Shown: in pieces, positions 9,514 through 20,442 of the stretch
Position numbering within the stretch: position 1 is the stretch's first letter
Layout: the number at the start of each line of letters is the position of its first letter
NCBI RefSeq assembly: GCF_016906305.1
Contig: NZ_JADDOL010000004.1
Span: forward strand, 186,001-250,000
Length of the DNA stretch: 64,000 nucleotides
DNA from: Alloalcanivorax marinus
GTDB taxonomy: Bacteria; Pseudomonadota; Gammaproteobacteria; Pseudomonadales; Alcanivoracaceae
Direction of reading: 5' to 3'
Made by a program: the position numbers and the translations under genes
Notes under the pieces: model-generated
What the model was told of the DNA's origin: nothing
Seen by the model: only the letters and a program-made list of their open reading frames with translations
The model's database searches: none

Positions 9514-10034
9514 TCCATCACCAGAATGCATTCTTCCAGGGCCCGGGCCATGTACCGTTTCACGGTGCGCTCGCTGATCCCCAGATGGCCGGCGATGGTC
9601 GCATAGGGCAGCCCTTCCAGCTGCGCCATCAGGAAGGCGGTGCGCACCGCCCCGGGCAGGCGATCCAGCATGGCGTCCACCGCCTGCAGGGTTTCCAGCA
9701 GATCCAGGCGCCACTCCGGCGACGGCGCTTCCTCCGCCGGCAGCAACGCCAGAGCCTCCCGGTAGGTGCGCTCCAGGGAGAGCCGCCGGTAATGGTTGAC
9801 CAACAGCCGGCCGGCCACCGTGCTCAGGTAGGCCCGGGGCTCGCGCAGGGTGCGCAGCCCGTTGCGATCCCGGGCGGTGAGCAGGCGCATGAAGGTGTCC
9901 TGGGTGAGGTCCTCGGCGCTGTGGGCACACTCCAGACGGCGGCGCAGCCAGCCGCGCAGCCAGCCCGCGTGGGCACGGTAAAGCTGGTCGATGCGCGCCT
10001 CGACCGCTCCCGGACTGTCCTCGGCGATGGCCAT
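9510..10034 (-). CDS. fecI: ECF sigma factor, FecI family
   Basis: A 174-residue extracytoplasmic-function sigma factor. The start at 10034 is preferred over the in-frame ATG at 10052 because GGGGAAGGGG sits directly before 10034, whereas 10052 has no visible ribosome binding site and lies against the Fur-like box. Region 2 is seen as LECAHSAEDLTQDTFMRLL and LSTVAGRLLVNHYRR; region 4 as LEGLPYATIAGHLGISERTV with its helix-turn-helix. It should direct transcription of the downstream receptor and is itself probably iron-repressed. Confidence 0.88.
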   Translation of the reverse strand: MAIAEDSPGAVEARIDQLYRAHAGWLRGWLRRRLECAHSAEDLTQDTFMRLLTARDRNGLRTLREPRAYLSTVAGRLLVNHYRRLSLERTYREALALLPAEEAPSPEWRLDLLETLQAVDAMLDRLPGAVRTAFLMAQLEGLPYATIAGHLGISERTVKRYMARALEECILVME

Positions 10035-10059
10035 CCCCTTCCCCAATGTCATTCAATAA

Positions 10060-10079
10060 TGCGAATTATTATCATTATA
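10060..10079 (-). promoter_or_regulatory. Fur box upstream of fecI
   Basis: On the minus strand TATAATGATAATAATTCGC (10079-10061) matches 15 of 19 positions of the Fur consensus GATAATGATAATCATTATC. A second overlapping register, TGATAATAATTCGCA, matches 11 of 14 positions of the 7-1-7 form. It sits 26 bp before the chosen fecI start, so iron repression of the whole signalling operon is expected. Confidence 0.75.
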
Positions 10080-10102
10080 TGATTCGTCAGGCCAGCCCGA
10101 TT

Positions 10103-11503
10103 TCAGCCCGCCACCGCCTCCGCCAGGGCGGCCACGCCCCGGTCGATGGCGTCGCCGTCGATCACCCCGAAGCCCAGCAACAGCCCATCGTGGGCGGCCT
10201 CGCCCATATGGAACGGCGCCAGGGGGTTGGCGCGAATCTCGGCGGCCGCCAGCCGCGCCGGCAGGTCCGGCACCGGCGCCGCCAGTCTCAAGGCCACGTG
10301 GATGCCGGCCACCTGGGGCAGCGGTGTCCACAGGTCGGGCCGGGCCGCCAGCGCCTCGCCCAAACGCCGGCGCCGGACCGTATACAGGCGCTGCATGCGC
10401 CGCAGGTGGCGGGCGAAATCGCCGTCGATCATCAGCCGCGCCAGCGCCCGCTGGGTCACCAGTGGCGGGTAGCCGTCACTGAAGGCCCGTGCCCCCGGCA
10501 GGGCCGGGGCCAGCCCCGGCGGCATCACCAGATAACCGAGCCGCAGATCCGCGTGCAGCACCTTGGAGAACGACCCCAGGTAGGCCACCCGCCCTTCCCG
10601 GTCCAGGCTCTTCAACGCATCCAGGGGGCGCCCCTCGAAGCGGAATTCGCCGTCGTAGTCGTCCTCCACCACCAGGGCGTCGTGGCGGCGGGCGAACGCC
10701 AGCAGCGCCAGCCGCCGCGCCAGACTCATGGGCATGCCGAGGGGAAACTGGTGGGAGGGGGTCACGTAGACCACGCTGGCGTCGGTGGGCAGCGCGTCCA
10801 CGCACAGCCCCTGGTCGTCCACCGGCACCGGCACCACCCGGGCGCCCCGGGCCTCGAACACCGCCCGGGCCGGCGGATAGCCCGGCTCTTCCACGGCCAC
10901 CGTGTCGCCGGGGGCCACCCGCACCCGGGCCAGCAGATCCAGCCCCTGCTGGGCGCCCTGGGTGATCAGCACGGCATCGCTGTCGCAGGCCAGACCACGG
11001 CTGTAGCCCAGGTAGCGGGCAATGGCCAGGCGCAGCGACGCCTCGCCGCGCGGGTCGCCGTAGAAGCCGATGTCCCGGGACGCTTCGCGCAGCGCCGCCA
11101 TCATCGCCCGGCGCCAGGCCGCCCAGGGCAGCAGGGCCCGGTCGGTGACGCCGCCGGGAAAGTTGTGCCGGCCCGGGGCCAGCCGGCCGCCCCAGGCCAG
11201 CGGCGGGCGCCAATGGGCACCGGGGCCCGGCCCGGCGCGGTCGGCTTCCCGGGGCAGGGGCGGCGGCACCCGCTCCACGAAGGTGCCCCGGCCGGGCGTG
11301 GCGCCCAGAAACCCTTCCGCCACCAGCCGCTCGTAGGCCTCCACCACCAGCCGCCGGGACACGCCCAGCTCCGCCGCCAGCACCCGGCTGGGCGGCAGCC
11401 GCTCACCGACGGACACCTGGCCGTCAAGCAGAGCCCGCCGCAGGCCCTCGTAGAGCCGCTGACCGAGGCCGCCGGCCCCGTCCAGGGAAAGGTGAATCTG
11501 CAC
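10103..11503 (-). CDS. MocR-type transcriptional regulator (GntR winged helix fused to PLP aminotransferase fold)
   Basis: A 466-residue two-domain regulator. Residues 1-75 form a GntR-like winged helix (LYEGLRRALLDGQVSVGERLPPSR, ELGVSRRLVVEAYERLVAEG, TPGRGTFV). Residues 115-460 form a fold-type I aminotransferase domain with FYGDPRGEASLRLAIARYLG, VTPSHQFPLG, DDYDGEFRF and the PLP-lysine motif SFSKVLHADLRLGY (Lys314). MocR proteins sense PLP, amines or amino acids and usually regulate an adjacent divergent gene; here that is the AhpD-like gene. The effector is unknown. Confidence 0.88.
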   Translation of the reverse strand: MQIHLSLDGAGGLGQRLYEGLRRALLDGQVSVGERLPPSRVLAAELGVSRRLVVEAYERLVAEGFLGATPGRGTFVERVPPPLPREADRAGPGPGAHWRPPLAWGGRLAPGRHNFPGGVTDRALLPWAAWRRAMMAALREASRDIGFYGDPRGEASLRLAIARYLGYSRGLACDSDAVLITQGAQQGLDLLARVRVAPGDTVAVEEPGYPPARAVFEARGARVVPVPVDDQGLCVDALPTDASVVYVTPSHQFPLGMPMSLARRLALLAFARRHDALVVEDDYDGEFRFEGRPLDALKSLDREGRVAYLGSFSKVLHADLRLGYLVMPPGLAPALPGARAFSDGYPPLVTQRALARLMIDGDFARHLRRMQRLYTVRRRRLGEALAARPDLWTPLPQVAGIHVALRLAAPVPDLPARLAAAEIRANPLAPFHMGEAAHDGLLLGFGVIDGDAIDRGVAALAEAVAG

Positions 11504-11519
11504 CGACCGGCCCTCGTGG

Positions 11520-11564
11520 TTGGTCCCGTGAAATAAGCGGAATTGGATCCTGCCCGCGAACCAA
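11520..11564. promoter_or_regulatory. Inverted repeat between mocR and the AhpD-like gene
   Basis: TTGGTCCCGTG at 11520-11530 on the plus strand is mirrored by TTGGTTCGCGG on the minus strand (plus CCGCGAACCAA, 11554-11564), sharing the form TTGGTyCsyG. The half-sites are about three helical turns apart centre to centre and fall in the 130-bp divergent intergenic space. They are placed where a MocR dimer would be expected to bind. Operator function is inferred from position and symmetry only. Confidence 0.4.
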
Positions 11565-11633
11565 TCCGATTCTACCCTGAGTCTGTTTCCAACCTGGACC
11601 GTCTCTCAACCCGGACTGCCTCAAGGAGGTCCC

Positions 11634-12071
11634 ATGAAAGCCCGATTCGATTTCTTCAAAGCCTCGCCGGACGCCATGAAACATCTGTTCGGCTGTAAGA
11701 AGGTGTACGACGCCAGTGGCCTGGAGCCGCGCCTGATGCGGCTGGTGGAACTGCGTGCCTCGCAGATCAACGGCTGCGCGTTCTGCATGCACATGCACGC
11801 CGGCGACGCCCGCAAGAACGGCGTGCCCGATGAGGTGCTCGATACCGTGGCCGGCTGGCGCGAGGCGCCCTGGTTCAGCGAGCGCGAGCGCGCCGCCCTG
11901 GCCTGGACCGAGCGGCTCACCCGGCTGGCCGAGCCGGCGGACGACAGCCGCGACTACGAACGGCTGGCCACCCACTTCACCGAGAAGGAACGCACCGACC
12001 TGACCTACCTGATCGCCATGATCAACGTCTGGAACCGTTTCAGCGTGGGCTTCCGGCGCGAGCCGGAATAG
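11634..12071 (+). CDS. AhpD-like / carboxymuconolactone decarboxylase family alkylhydroperoxidase
   Basis: A 145-residue all-helical CMD-fold protein. The redox motif CAFCMHMHAGDARKNG (Cys48 and Cys51 with the following His) is the AhpD active-site pattern, so it is probably a thiol-dependent peroxidase or related small-molecule enzyme. The start follows an AAGGAGG ribosome binding site. It is transcribed divergently from a MocR regulator and converges on ilvD, with only 17 bp between the stops. Peroxidase activity is inferred from the motif; many family members have other substrates. Confidence 0.82.
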   Translation: MKARFDFFKASPDAMKHLFGCKKVYDASGLEPRLMRLVELRASQINGCAFCMHMHAGDARKNGVPDEVLDTVAGWREAPWFSERERAALAWTERLTRLAEPADDSRDYERLATHFTEKERTDLTYLIAMINVWNRFSVGFRREPE

Positions 12072-12088
12072 CCCACGCCAGCTCCCGA

Positions 12089-13765
12089 TCAGTCGCCGTC
12101 GGTGATCGCCCCCAGGGAGGCGGAGCTGACGGTTTTGGCGTACTTGGCCAGCACGCCCCGGGCGTAGCGCGGCGCTGGCGCGGTCCAGGCGACGCGGCGG
12201 CGTTCCAGCTCGGCGTCGTCCACGTTAAGGGTGATGGTGTCCGCCTCCGCGTCGATCACGATCTCGTCGCCGGTTTCCACCAGGGCGATGGGACCGCCCT
12301 CCTGGGCCTCCGGGGTCACATGGCCCACCACGAACCCGTGGCTGCCGCCGGAAAAGCGCCCGTCGGTGATCAGCGCCACGTCCTGCCCCAGGCCCCGGCC
12401 CATGATCGCCGAAGTGGGGGTCAGCATTTCGCGCATGCCCGGGCCGCCTTTGGGGCCCTCGTAGCGAATCACCAGCACGTCGCCGGCGGTGACGGTGCCG
12501 TCCATGATGCGGTCGGTGGCTTCCTCCTCGGAGTGGAACACCCGGGCGGTGCCCTTGAAGTAGGTGCCTTCCTTGCCGGTGATCTTGGCCACCGCGCCGG
12601 TGGGCGCCAGATTTCCGTACAGAATGCGCAGGTGGCTGTCCTTTTTGATCGGCTTGTCCAGGGCGTGAATGATGTTCTGCTCTTGAGGATAGGGCGCCAC
12701 GCCTTGCAGATTTTCCGCCAGGGTCCGGCCGGTGACGGTGAGACAATCCCCGTGCAGCAGGCCGGCGTCGAGCAGGGTTTTCATCAGCGGCTGGATGCCA
12801 CCGATGGCGACCAGCTCGCTCATCATGTAATGACCGCTGGGACGCAGGTCCGCCAGCACCGGGACTTTTTTGCCGATGCGGGTGAAATCGTCCAGCGACA
12901 GATCCACGTCCACGGTGTGCGCCAGGGCGATCAGATGCAGCACCGCGTTGGTGGAGCCGCCCAGGGCGATGACCACGGTGATGGCGTTTTCGAACGCCTC
13001 CCGGGTGAGGATGTCGCGGGGCTTGATGTCCCGGTCGAGCAGGTCCAGCACGGCGGCGCCGGCGGCGCGGCAGTCCTCCAGCTTGTCGTTGTCTTCCGCG
13101 TTCTGGGCGGAGCTGCCGGGCAGGCTCATGCCCAGGGCCTCGATGGCGCTGGCCATGGTGTTGGCGGTGTACATGCCGCCGCAGGAACCGGCGCCGGGGA
13201 TCGCCTCTTCCTCCACCTGCTTCACCTCGATCAGCGATTTGTCGCCCTTGGCGTGGGCGCCCACCGCCTCGAACACGGAAATCAGATCGGTGTGGTTCTT
13301 GCCCGGTTTGATGGTGCCGCCGTAGACGAACACCGAGGGCCGGTTGAGCCGCGCCAGCCCCATCATGCAGCCGGGCATGTTCTTGTCGCAGCCGCCGATG
13401 GCCACCAGGCCGTCAAACCCTTCGCAGCCGGCCACGGTTTCAATGGAGTCGGCGATCACCTCCCGGGACACCAGCGAGTACTTCATGCCCTCGGTGCCGT
13501 TGGCGATACCATCGGACACGGTGATGGTGTTGAAGATCACGCTCTTGCCGCCGGCGCCGTCGGCGCCGCGCCCCGCTTCCTCGGCGAGGCCGTTGATGTG
13601 CATATTGCACGGCGTCACCCGGCTCCAGGTGGAAGCAATGCCCACCTGGGGCTTCTTGAAGTCGTCATCGGTGAAGCCGGTGGCCCGCAGCATGGCGCGG
13701 CTGGGCGCCTTGCCGATACCGTCCACCACCGGGGCGGAATAGCGGCGGCGTGGATCGTCGCTCAT
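12089..13765 (-). CDS. ilvD: Dihydroxy-acid dehydratase
   Basis: A 558-residue Fe-S enzyme of valine, leucine and isoleucine synthesis that dehydrates 2,3-dihydroxy acids to 2-oxo acids. The start at 13765 ([10 protein letters not shown]) has AAGGAGAC upstream. Cluster and active-site motifs are intact: [56 protein letters not shown]. The length is typical of the family. It stands apart from other ilv genes, as is common in pseudomonad-like genomes. Confidence 0.95.
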   Translation of the reverse strand: MSDDPRRRYSAPVVDGIGKAPSRAMLRATGFTDDDFKKPQVGIASTWSRVTPCNMHINGLAEEAGRGADGAGGKSVIFNTITVSDGIANGTEGMKYSLVSREVIADSIETVAGCEGFDGLVAIGGCDKNMPGCMMGLARLNRPSVFVYGGTIKPGKNHTDLISVFEAVGAHAKGDKSLIEVKQVEEEAIPGAGSCGGMYTANTMASAIEALGMSLPGSSAQNAEDNDKLEDCRAAGAAVLDLLDRDIKPRDILTREAFENAITVVIALGGSTNAVLHLIALAHTVDVDLSLDDFTRIGKKVPVLADLRPSGHYMMSELVAIGGIQPLMKTLLDAGLLHGDCLTVTGRTLAENLQGVAPYPQEQNIIHALDKPIKKDSHLRILYGNLAPTGAVAKITGKEGTYFKGTARVFHSEEEATDRIMDGTVTAGDVLVIRYEGPKGGPGMREMLTPTSAIMGRGLGQDVALITDGRFSGGSHGFVVGHVTPEAQEGGPIALVETGDEIVIDAEADTITLNVDDAELERRRVAWTAPAPRYARGVLAKYAKTVSSASLGAITDGD

Positions 13766-14000
13766 CGTCAGTCTCCTTGTGCGTCGGGGCGTCCGCGCCG
13801 CGCGGGGCACGGGCGCTGATCCGGCAGGATAACAGTCCGGCGAAACCTCGCCCACGGTCCCCCGCCCGAGGCGGTCCCGCCGATGCCGGCGATAGACAAA
13901 ACCAACTTCGTTTGTTCACCACGCTCTGAGAGAATGCCCGCTTTCGGGCTCACAGGCCCTTTTTTCTTTCTCCCCGTTACCCACGGTCCGGAGCTTGCGC
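13766..14000. other. Divergent ilvD / MFS intergenic region
   Basis: The 235 bp between the two starts contain no credible gene. The MFS-proximal half is less GC-rich and holds the attenuator-like pair of hairpins described separately. No known riboswitch core could be recognised. Confidence 0.6.
13936..13966 (+). terminator. Overlapping alternative hairpins with T-run in the MFS leader
   Basis: GCCCG (13936-13940) can pair with CGGGC (13945-13949). The same GGGC (13946-13949) can instead pair with GCCC (13956-13959), which is followed at once by TTTTTT. The two structures are mutually exclusive, and the second looks like an intrinsic terminator 35 bp before the MFS start. No plus-strand gene lies upstream, so this would act in the leader of the transporter transcript. 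Confidence 0.45.
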
Positions 14001-15188
14001 ATGTCTTCCGTTTCCCGCGCGGATACCCCTTCCGTCGCGTCCCATCCCCGTCTCGCCGAGCTGGCCCTGGCCCTGGGCGGCTTCGCCATCGGCACCACCG
14101 AATTCGTGATCATGGGTCTGATGAACCGCATCGCCGGCGACCTGGCGGTGGACCCGCAACACGTGGGCTATGCGATCAGTAGCTACGCCCTGGGCGTGGT
14201 GGTGGGCGCGCCGCTGATCTCCTGCCTGGCGGCCCGGGTGCCGAAACGCACCCTGCTGATCGGGCTGATGCTGGTGTTCGCCCTGGGCAACGTGGCCAGC
14301 GCCCTGGCGCCGGGGTTCTGGTCATTCGTGGGGCTGCGCTTTATCGCCGGCCTGCCCCACGGCGCCTACTTCGGCGTGGCCGCCCTGGTGGCCGCCGCCG
14401 CGGTGCCGCTGAATCAGCGCGCCCGGGCGGTGGGCCGGGTGATGATGGGGCTGACCGTGGCGATCCTGCTGGGCGCGCCCCTGGGCACCTGGGCCGGCAA
14501 CGCCTTCGGCTGGCCGGTGGCCTTCGCGGCGGTGGGCGGCATCGCCGTGACCACGGCGCTGATGGTGCGGCTGTTCGTGCCGTTCGTGGCCGCCGACCCG
14601 GACGCCAGCCCGGTACGGGAGCTGGGCGCCCTGGTCAATCAGCGGGTGCTGTTCACCCTGGGCATCGCCAGCATCGGCTTCGGCGGCATGTTCGCGGTGT
14701 TCAGCTATGTGATGCCGACCCTGACCCGCCAGGCCGGCATGGCCGAGTCCCTGGGGCCGCTGGTGCTGGCGATCTTCGGCGTCGGCACCATTGTCGGCAC
14801 CCTGGCCGGGGCGCGGCTGGCGGACTGGAATCTGGTCCGCGCGATCCCGATCATCCTGCTGTGGTGCACCGCCATTCAGGTGCTGTTTTTCTTCGCCGCC
14901 AATTGGATCGGCGCGGGCCTGCTGTTCGTGGGCCTGGTGGGCACCAGCATGGCCCTGGGGCCGACCATCCAGACCCGGCTGATGGACGTGGCCGGCGACG
15001 CCCAGACCATGGCCGCCTCGCTCAACCACGCCGCCTTCAATATGGCCAACGCACTGGGCGCCTGGCTGGCCGGGCTGGTGATCGATCAGGGCGCGGTGTG
15101 GTCGAGCACCGGCCTGGTGGGGGCGGCGCTGGCGATCGGCGGGCTGTTGATTTTCCTGGCCGGGCGGCGGGCGGAACAGGCCGGCTGA
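14001..15188 (+). CDS. MFS transporter, DHA1-like efflux family
   Basis: A 395-residue, 12-helix major facilitator. The start at ATG 14001 has GGAG seven bases upstream. Seen: the first helix LALALGGFAIGTTEFVIMGL typical of AraJ/YdhP-type exporters, the loop motif AARVPKRTLLIG between helices 2 and 3, FIAGLPHGAYFGVAA in helix 4, and a matching second half (AGARLADWN). It probably exports sugars, purine-like compounds or drugs by proton antiport; the substrate is unknown. Its stop codon abuts a REP pair, and the leader carries an attenuator-like structure. Confidence 0.85.
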   Translation: MSSVSRADTPSVASHPRLAELALALGGFAIGTTEFVIMGLMNRIAGDLAVDPQHVGYAISSYALGVVVGAPLISCLAARVPKRTLLIGLMLVFALGNVASALAPGFWSFVGLRFIAGLPHGAYFGVAALVAAAAVPLNQRARAVGRVMMGLTVAILLGAPLGTWAGNAFGWPVAFAAVGGIAVTTALMVRLFVPFVAADPDASPVRELGALVNQRVLFTLGIASIGFGGMFAVFSYVMPTLTRQAGMAESLGPLVLAIFGVGTIVGTLAGARLADWNLVRAIPIILLWCTAIQVLFFFAANWIGAGLLFVGLVGTSMALGPTIQTRLMDVAGDAQTMAASLNHAAFNMANALGAWLAGLVIDQGAVWSSTGLVGAALAIGGLLIFLAGRRAEQAG

Positions 15189-15250
15189 TCGCGGCTGAAG
15201 CCGCTCCTACGGCGGCGAGCCTTGCCCTGTAGGAGCGGCTTCAGCCGCGA
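15188..15250. repeat. REP pair (REPIN-like), tails inward
   Basis: Two copies of a 22-23 bp palindromic element in inverted orientation: ATCGCG...CTCCTAC at 15188-15210 and its reverse at 15229-15250. Each forms a GCGGCTGAAGCCGC hairpin. The pair lies between the convergent 3' ends of the MFS gene and envZ, where it can fold into a large hairpin and may serve as a bidirectional terminator or mRNA end-stabiliser. Confidence 0.85.
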
Positions 15251-15256
15251 AAGGTT

Positions 15257-16573
15257 TTAACGCACTCCGGCGGAGAGCGTTTCCGGCTGCACCAGCTGGC
15301 CGGTGACTGGGAAGCGGATGCGCACCCGCAGGCCGCCCCGGGGATGGTTGTCGAGCACCATTTCGCCGTGGTGCATGTCGACGATGCGCTTGACGATGGC
15401 CAGCCCCAGGCCGCTGCCGGACAGGGTGCGCGCCATCTCGCCCCGGGAGAACGGCTGCAGCAACAGGGGGATGTCCTGCTCGCGCACCCCCTTGCCGTGG
15501 TCTCGCACCGTCAGTCGCAGGGCGTTGTCGTCCACCTCGGTGGTGATCTCCACCGGCGGCGCGCCGTATTTCAGGGCATTGGTGATCAGGTTGGAGAGCA
15601 TGCGCTTGACGGTAAGCCGCTTGAGCATCAGGCGCGGCACGTCCTCCTGGTGAATGCGCAATTTCTCCAGGGGGTATTTGGCCACCACCTCGTCAATCAG
15701 GCTGTTCAGGTTCTCGTAGTCCGGCTGTTCATCGGCGCCGTCGCGGATAAAGGCGATGAACTGGTCGAGGATGGCGTCCATGTCCTCGATGTCGGCGATG
15801 ATGCCCTGGGACATTTCCTCGTCGTCGAGAAATTCCGCCGACAGGCGCAGCCGGGTGAGCGGCGTGCGCAGGTCGTGGGACACCCCGGCCAGCAGCAAGG
15901 CCCGGTCGCGCTGGGCCTGCTGCAGCTGGCTGGTCATGCGGTTGAAGGCCCGGTTCACCGCCTGGATTTCGGTGGGGCCGATGCTGTCGTCGAGCACCGG
16001 CACCGCCTCGCCCCGCCCCACCTTGAGCGCCACCCGCGCCAGCCGCCGCAGCGGCCGGTTGAGGCTGCGCGCGATCAGCAGGCCGCCGATCACCGCCAGC
16101 AGCGGCACCGTCACCCCCCAGCCCAGCAGCAGATAGCGGTCGTAGTCGCGGAAGAACGACATGGGCACCCGCAGCCAGCCGCCCTGGAACGAGGGCGCCG
16201 TGACCCACAGGATCGGCTGGCGGTCGTCCTCCAGACGCACGGTGGCGTCCTCGCCCAGACGCGCCGACAATTCCTCGCGGAAGCGGTCCATCACCGGCCG
16301 GGACAGTACCAGGGTGCGCGGCTCACCGAAGCTCGGCGGCGTGCCCGGCACGATGCCGGTGGTCTCGCCCAGGCGCTGGCCCAGGGACGCATCGCCGTCC
16401 GGCGGGAACACCAGCTCCGCCTGCAGGGCGGTGAGCCGCGCGTACTCGCGGATGCCGGGCAGGTAGGCGTTGCGGGCGAAGAACCAGAGCGTGACGCCCT
16501 GGCTGAGGCCGATCACCAGGCCGACGATCAGCGCGGCCCGGGTGAAGGCGGTCTTGGGCAGGAAACGGGCCAT
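15257..16573 (-). CDS. envZ: Osmosensor-type histidine kinase
   Basis: A 438-residue sensor kinase. It has a first membrane helix at residues 10-32, a periplasmic domain of roughly 115 residues, a second helix near 148-168, HAMP, and the dimerisation domain with phospho-acceptor His233 in LLLAGVSHDLRTPLTRLRL, the EnvZ signature. The ATPase domain follows with NLITNALKYG (N box), RDHGKGVREQDI (G1) and GSGLGLAIVKRIVDMH (G2). It follows ompR with a 12-bp gap in the same transcript and should phosphorylate it. Confidence 0.93.
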   Translation of the reverse strand: MARFLPKTAFTRAALIVGLVIGLSQGVTLWFFARNAYLPGIREYARLTALQAELVFPPDGDASLGQRLGETTGIVPGTPPSFGEPRTLVLSRPVMDRFREELSARLGEDATVRLEDDRQPILWVTAPSFQGGWLRVPMSFFRDYDRYLLLGWGVTVPLLAVIGGLLIARSLNRPLRRLARVALKVGRGEAVPVLDDSIGPTEIQAVNRAFNRMTSQLQQAQRDRALLLAGVSHDLRTPLTRLRLSAEFLDDEEMSQGIIADIEDMDAILDQFIAFIRDGADEQPDYENLNSLIDEVVAKYPLEKLRIHQEDVPRLMLKRLTVKRMLSNLITNALKYGAPPVEITTEVDDNALRLTVRDHGKGVREQDIPLLLQPFSRGEMARTLSGSGLGLAIVKRIVDMHHGEMVLDNHPRGGLRVRIRFPVTGQLVQPETLSAGVR

Positions 16574-16585
16574 GGGGGCGCCGGC

Positions 16586-17296
16586 TCAGTCCGGCACGAA
16601 CACATAGCCCACGCCCCACACGGTCTGGATGTAGCGGGGTTTGGACGGGTCGTCTTCAAGCAGGCGGCGCAGCCGCGACACCTGCACATCGATGGAACGC
16701 TCCATGGCGGACCATTCCCGGCCCCGGGCCAGGCTCATCAATTTATCGCGGGTAAGCGGTTCGCGCTGGTTCTGCACCAGCGCCTTGAGCACCGCGAATT
16801 CGCCGGTGGTGAGCGGCTGCGGGTCGCCCTCGCGGGCCAGGGTGCGGTTGCCCAGGTCCAGGCTCCAGGGGCCGAACTGCACCACCGACTCCTCCTTGCT
16901 GGGGGCACCGGGCACTTCCCGCACATGGCGGCGCAACACGGCGCGGATGCGGGCACTCAGCTCCTTGGGATTGAACGGTTTGGGCAGGTAGTCGTCGGCG
17001 CCGGCATCCAGACCCTCGATGCGTTCGGCGTCGTCGCCCTTGGCGGTGAGCATGATGATCGGCAGGTTGTTGTCCTCGTCGCGCAGGCGCCGGCAGATCG
17101 ACAGGCCGTCCTCGCCGGGCAGCATCAGGTCGAGCACCATCAGCGAGTAGATCTCCCGCGACAGGGCGCGGTCCATCTGCTCCGCGTCGGCCACCGCCTT
17201 GACCGCGTAGCCCTGCTCTTCGAGAAAACGCTGCAGCAGGCCGCGCAGACGGGCGTCGTCGTCCACCACCAGAATCTTTTCCACTTGTTCGCTCAT
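16586..17296 (-). CDS. ompR: Two-component response regulator
   Basis: A 236-residue regulator. The start at 17296 follows GAGGAGCACC. The receiver domain has DDD at residues 12-14, phospho-acceptor Asp56 in LMVLDLMLPGEDG, and Lys in LPKPFNPKEL. The winged-helix domain has the OmpR pattern LTTGEFAVLKALVQ, RDKLMSLARGREW, SIDVQVSRLRRLLEDDP, QTVWGVGYVFVPD. With envZ it forms the osmolarity/envelope two-component pair, controlling outer-membrane functions in relatives. Confidence 0.95.
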   Translation of the reverse strand: MSEQVEKILVVDDDARLRGLLQRFLEEQGYAVKAVADAEQMDRALSREIYSLMVLDLMLPGEDGLSICRRLRDEDNNLPIIMLTAKGDDAERIEGLDAGADDYLPKPFNPKELSARIRAVLRRHVREVPGAPSKEESVVQFGPWSLDLGNRTLAREGDPQPLTTGEFAVLKALVQNQREPLTRDKLMSLARGREWSAMERSIDVQVSRLRRLLEDDPSKPRYIQTVWGVGYVFVPD

Positions 17297-17497
17297 GGTG
17301 CTCCTCGCTGTCCACCGGCCCGGTTTACCCGCCGCCGCCGCTCCCGGCAAGCCCGGCGCCGGGCTAGATTGTATAGAAAGATTACCGGTCGCCGCACCGC
17401 GCGGTGACGCAAATTGGCAGGGAGTGCCGCTTTTCATCAAGTTACGCGCCGGCCGCCCCTTGTTATGATTGCGCCGGCGATAAGGAGACCAAGCACA

Positions 17498-17866
17498 ATG
17501 GCGAAGATTCTCGTGGTGGACGATTCCCCCACCCAGCTGACCAACCTGGTGAAAATGGTGGAGAGCCAGGGCCATCAGGCGATTACCGCCAGCAATGGCC
17601 AGGAAGGCATCGAGCAGGCCCGCAGCGAACAGCCGGACCTGATTCTGATGGACGTGGTGATGCCGGAGCTGAACGGCTTCCAGGCCACCCGCAAGATCGC
17701 CAAGGACGCCGAGCTGAGCCGCATTCCGGTGATCCTGGTGACCACCAAGGACCAGGAAACCGACAAGGTGTGGGGCGAGCGCCAGGGCGCCGCCGGCTAC
17801 ATCGTGAAACCGCCGAAGGACGGCGAACTGGCGGCGATGATCGCCAAAGTCCTGGGCAACCGCTGA
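17498..17866 (+). CDS. pilH: Single-domain response regulator, PilH-like
   Basis: A 122-residue receiver domain with no output domain. The start at 17498 has AAGGAG about 12 bases upstream. Seen are the acidic pair in VVDDSPT, phospho-acceptor Asp52 in LILMDVVMPELNGFQATR, TTKDQETDKVWGERQGA and Lys104 in IVKPPKD. The DQETDKVWG segment is characteristic of PilH/PilG twitching-motility regulators. No pil or chp genes are next to it and it is followed by a strong terminator, so it is a monocistronic, detached copy. Assignment to PilH rather than another CheY-like protein is by motif resemblance. Confidence 0.7.
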   Translation: MAKILVVDDSPTQLTNLVKMVESQGHQAITASNGQEGIEQARSEQPDLILMDVVMPELNGFQATRKIAKDAELSRIPVILVTTKDQETDKVWGERQGAAGYIVKPPKDGELAAMIAKVLGNR

Positions 17867-17900
17867 GCAACCACACCCCGCCCCGTCAAGTCAATCTATG

Positions 17901-17939
17901 AACGACCGGAGTCATTCCCTATGATTCCGGTCGTTTTCG
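17901..17939 (+). terminator. Intrinsic terminator after the PilH-like gene
   Basis: AACGACCGGA (17901-17910) pairs perfectly with TCCGGTCGTT (17926-17935). The inner bases GTCAT/ATGAT extend the stem to 15 bp with one G-T pair around a TCCCT loop, and TTTTCGTTT follows. It separates the receiver gene from tex. Confidence 0.9.
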
Positions 17940-17988
17940 TTTACACGCCTTCGCGCCGCGCGCGCCGCCGCGCAAGCCAGGAATCCCC

Positions 17989-20328
<2,340 letters not shown>

Positions 20329-20400
20329 GGGCCGGCGCACGCCAACGTTGCGGCGACCGTTTGGCCTGCCATACAGTGTCCTGCCCTGCGACCAACCTCT

Positions 20401-20423
20401 GGCGGCGCCGTCCCGGCGCCGCC
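20401..20423 (+). other. Hairpin in the tex-gshA gap
   Basis: GGCGGCGCC (20401-20409) and GGCGCCGCC (20415-20423) form a perfect 9-bp stem with a GTCCC loop. It lies 20 bp before the gshA start. Without a T-run it is not a clear terminator; it could affect gshA translation or mark the end of the tex transcript. Confidence 0.4.
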
Positions 20424-20442
20424 GGCCAGATCGGATAGGCCC

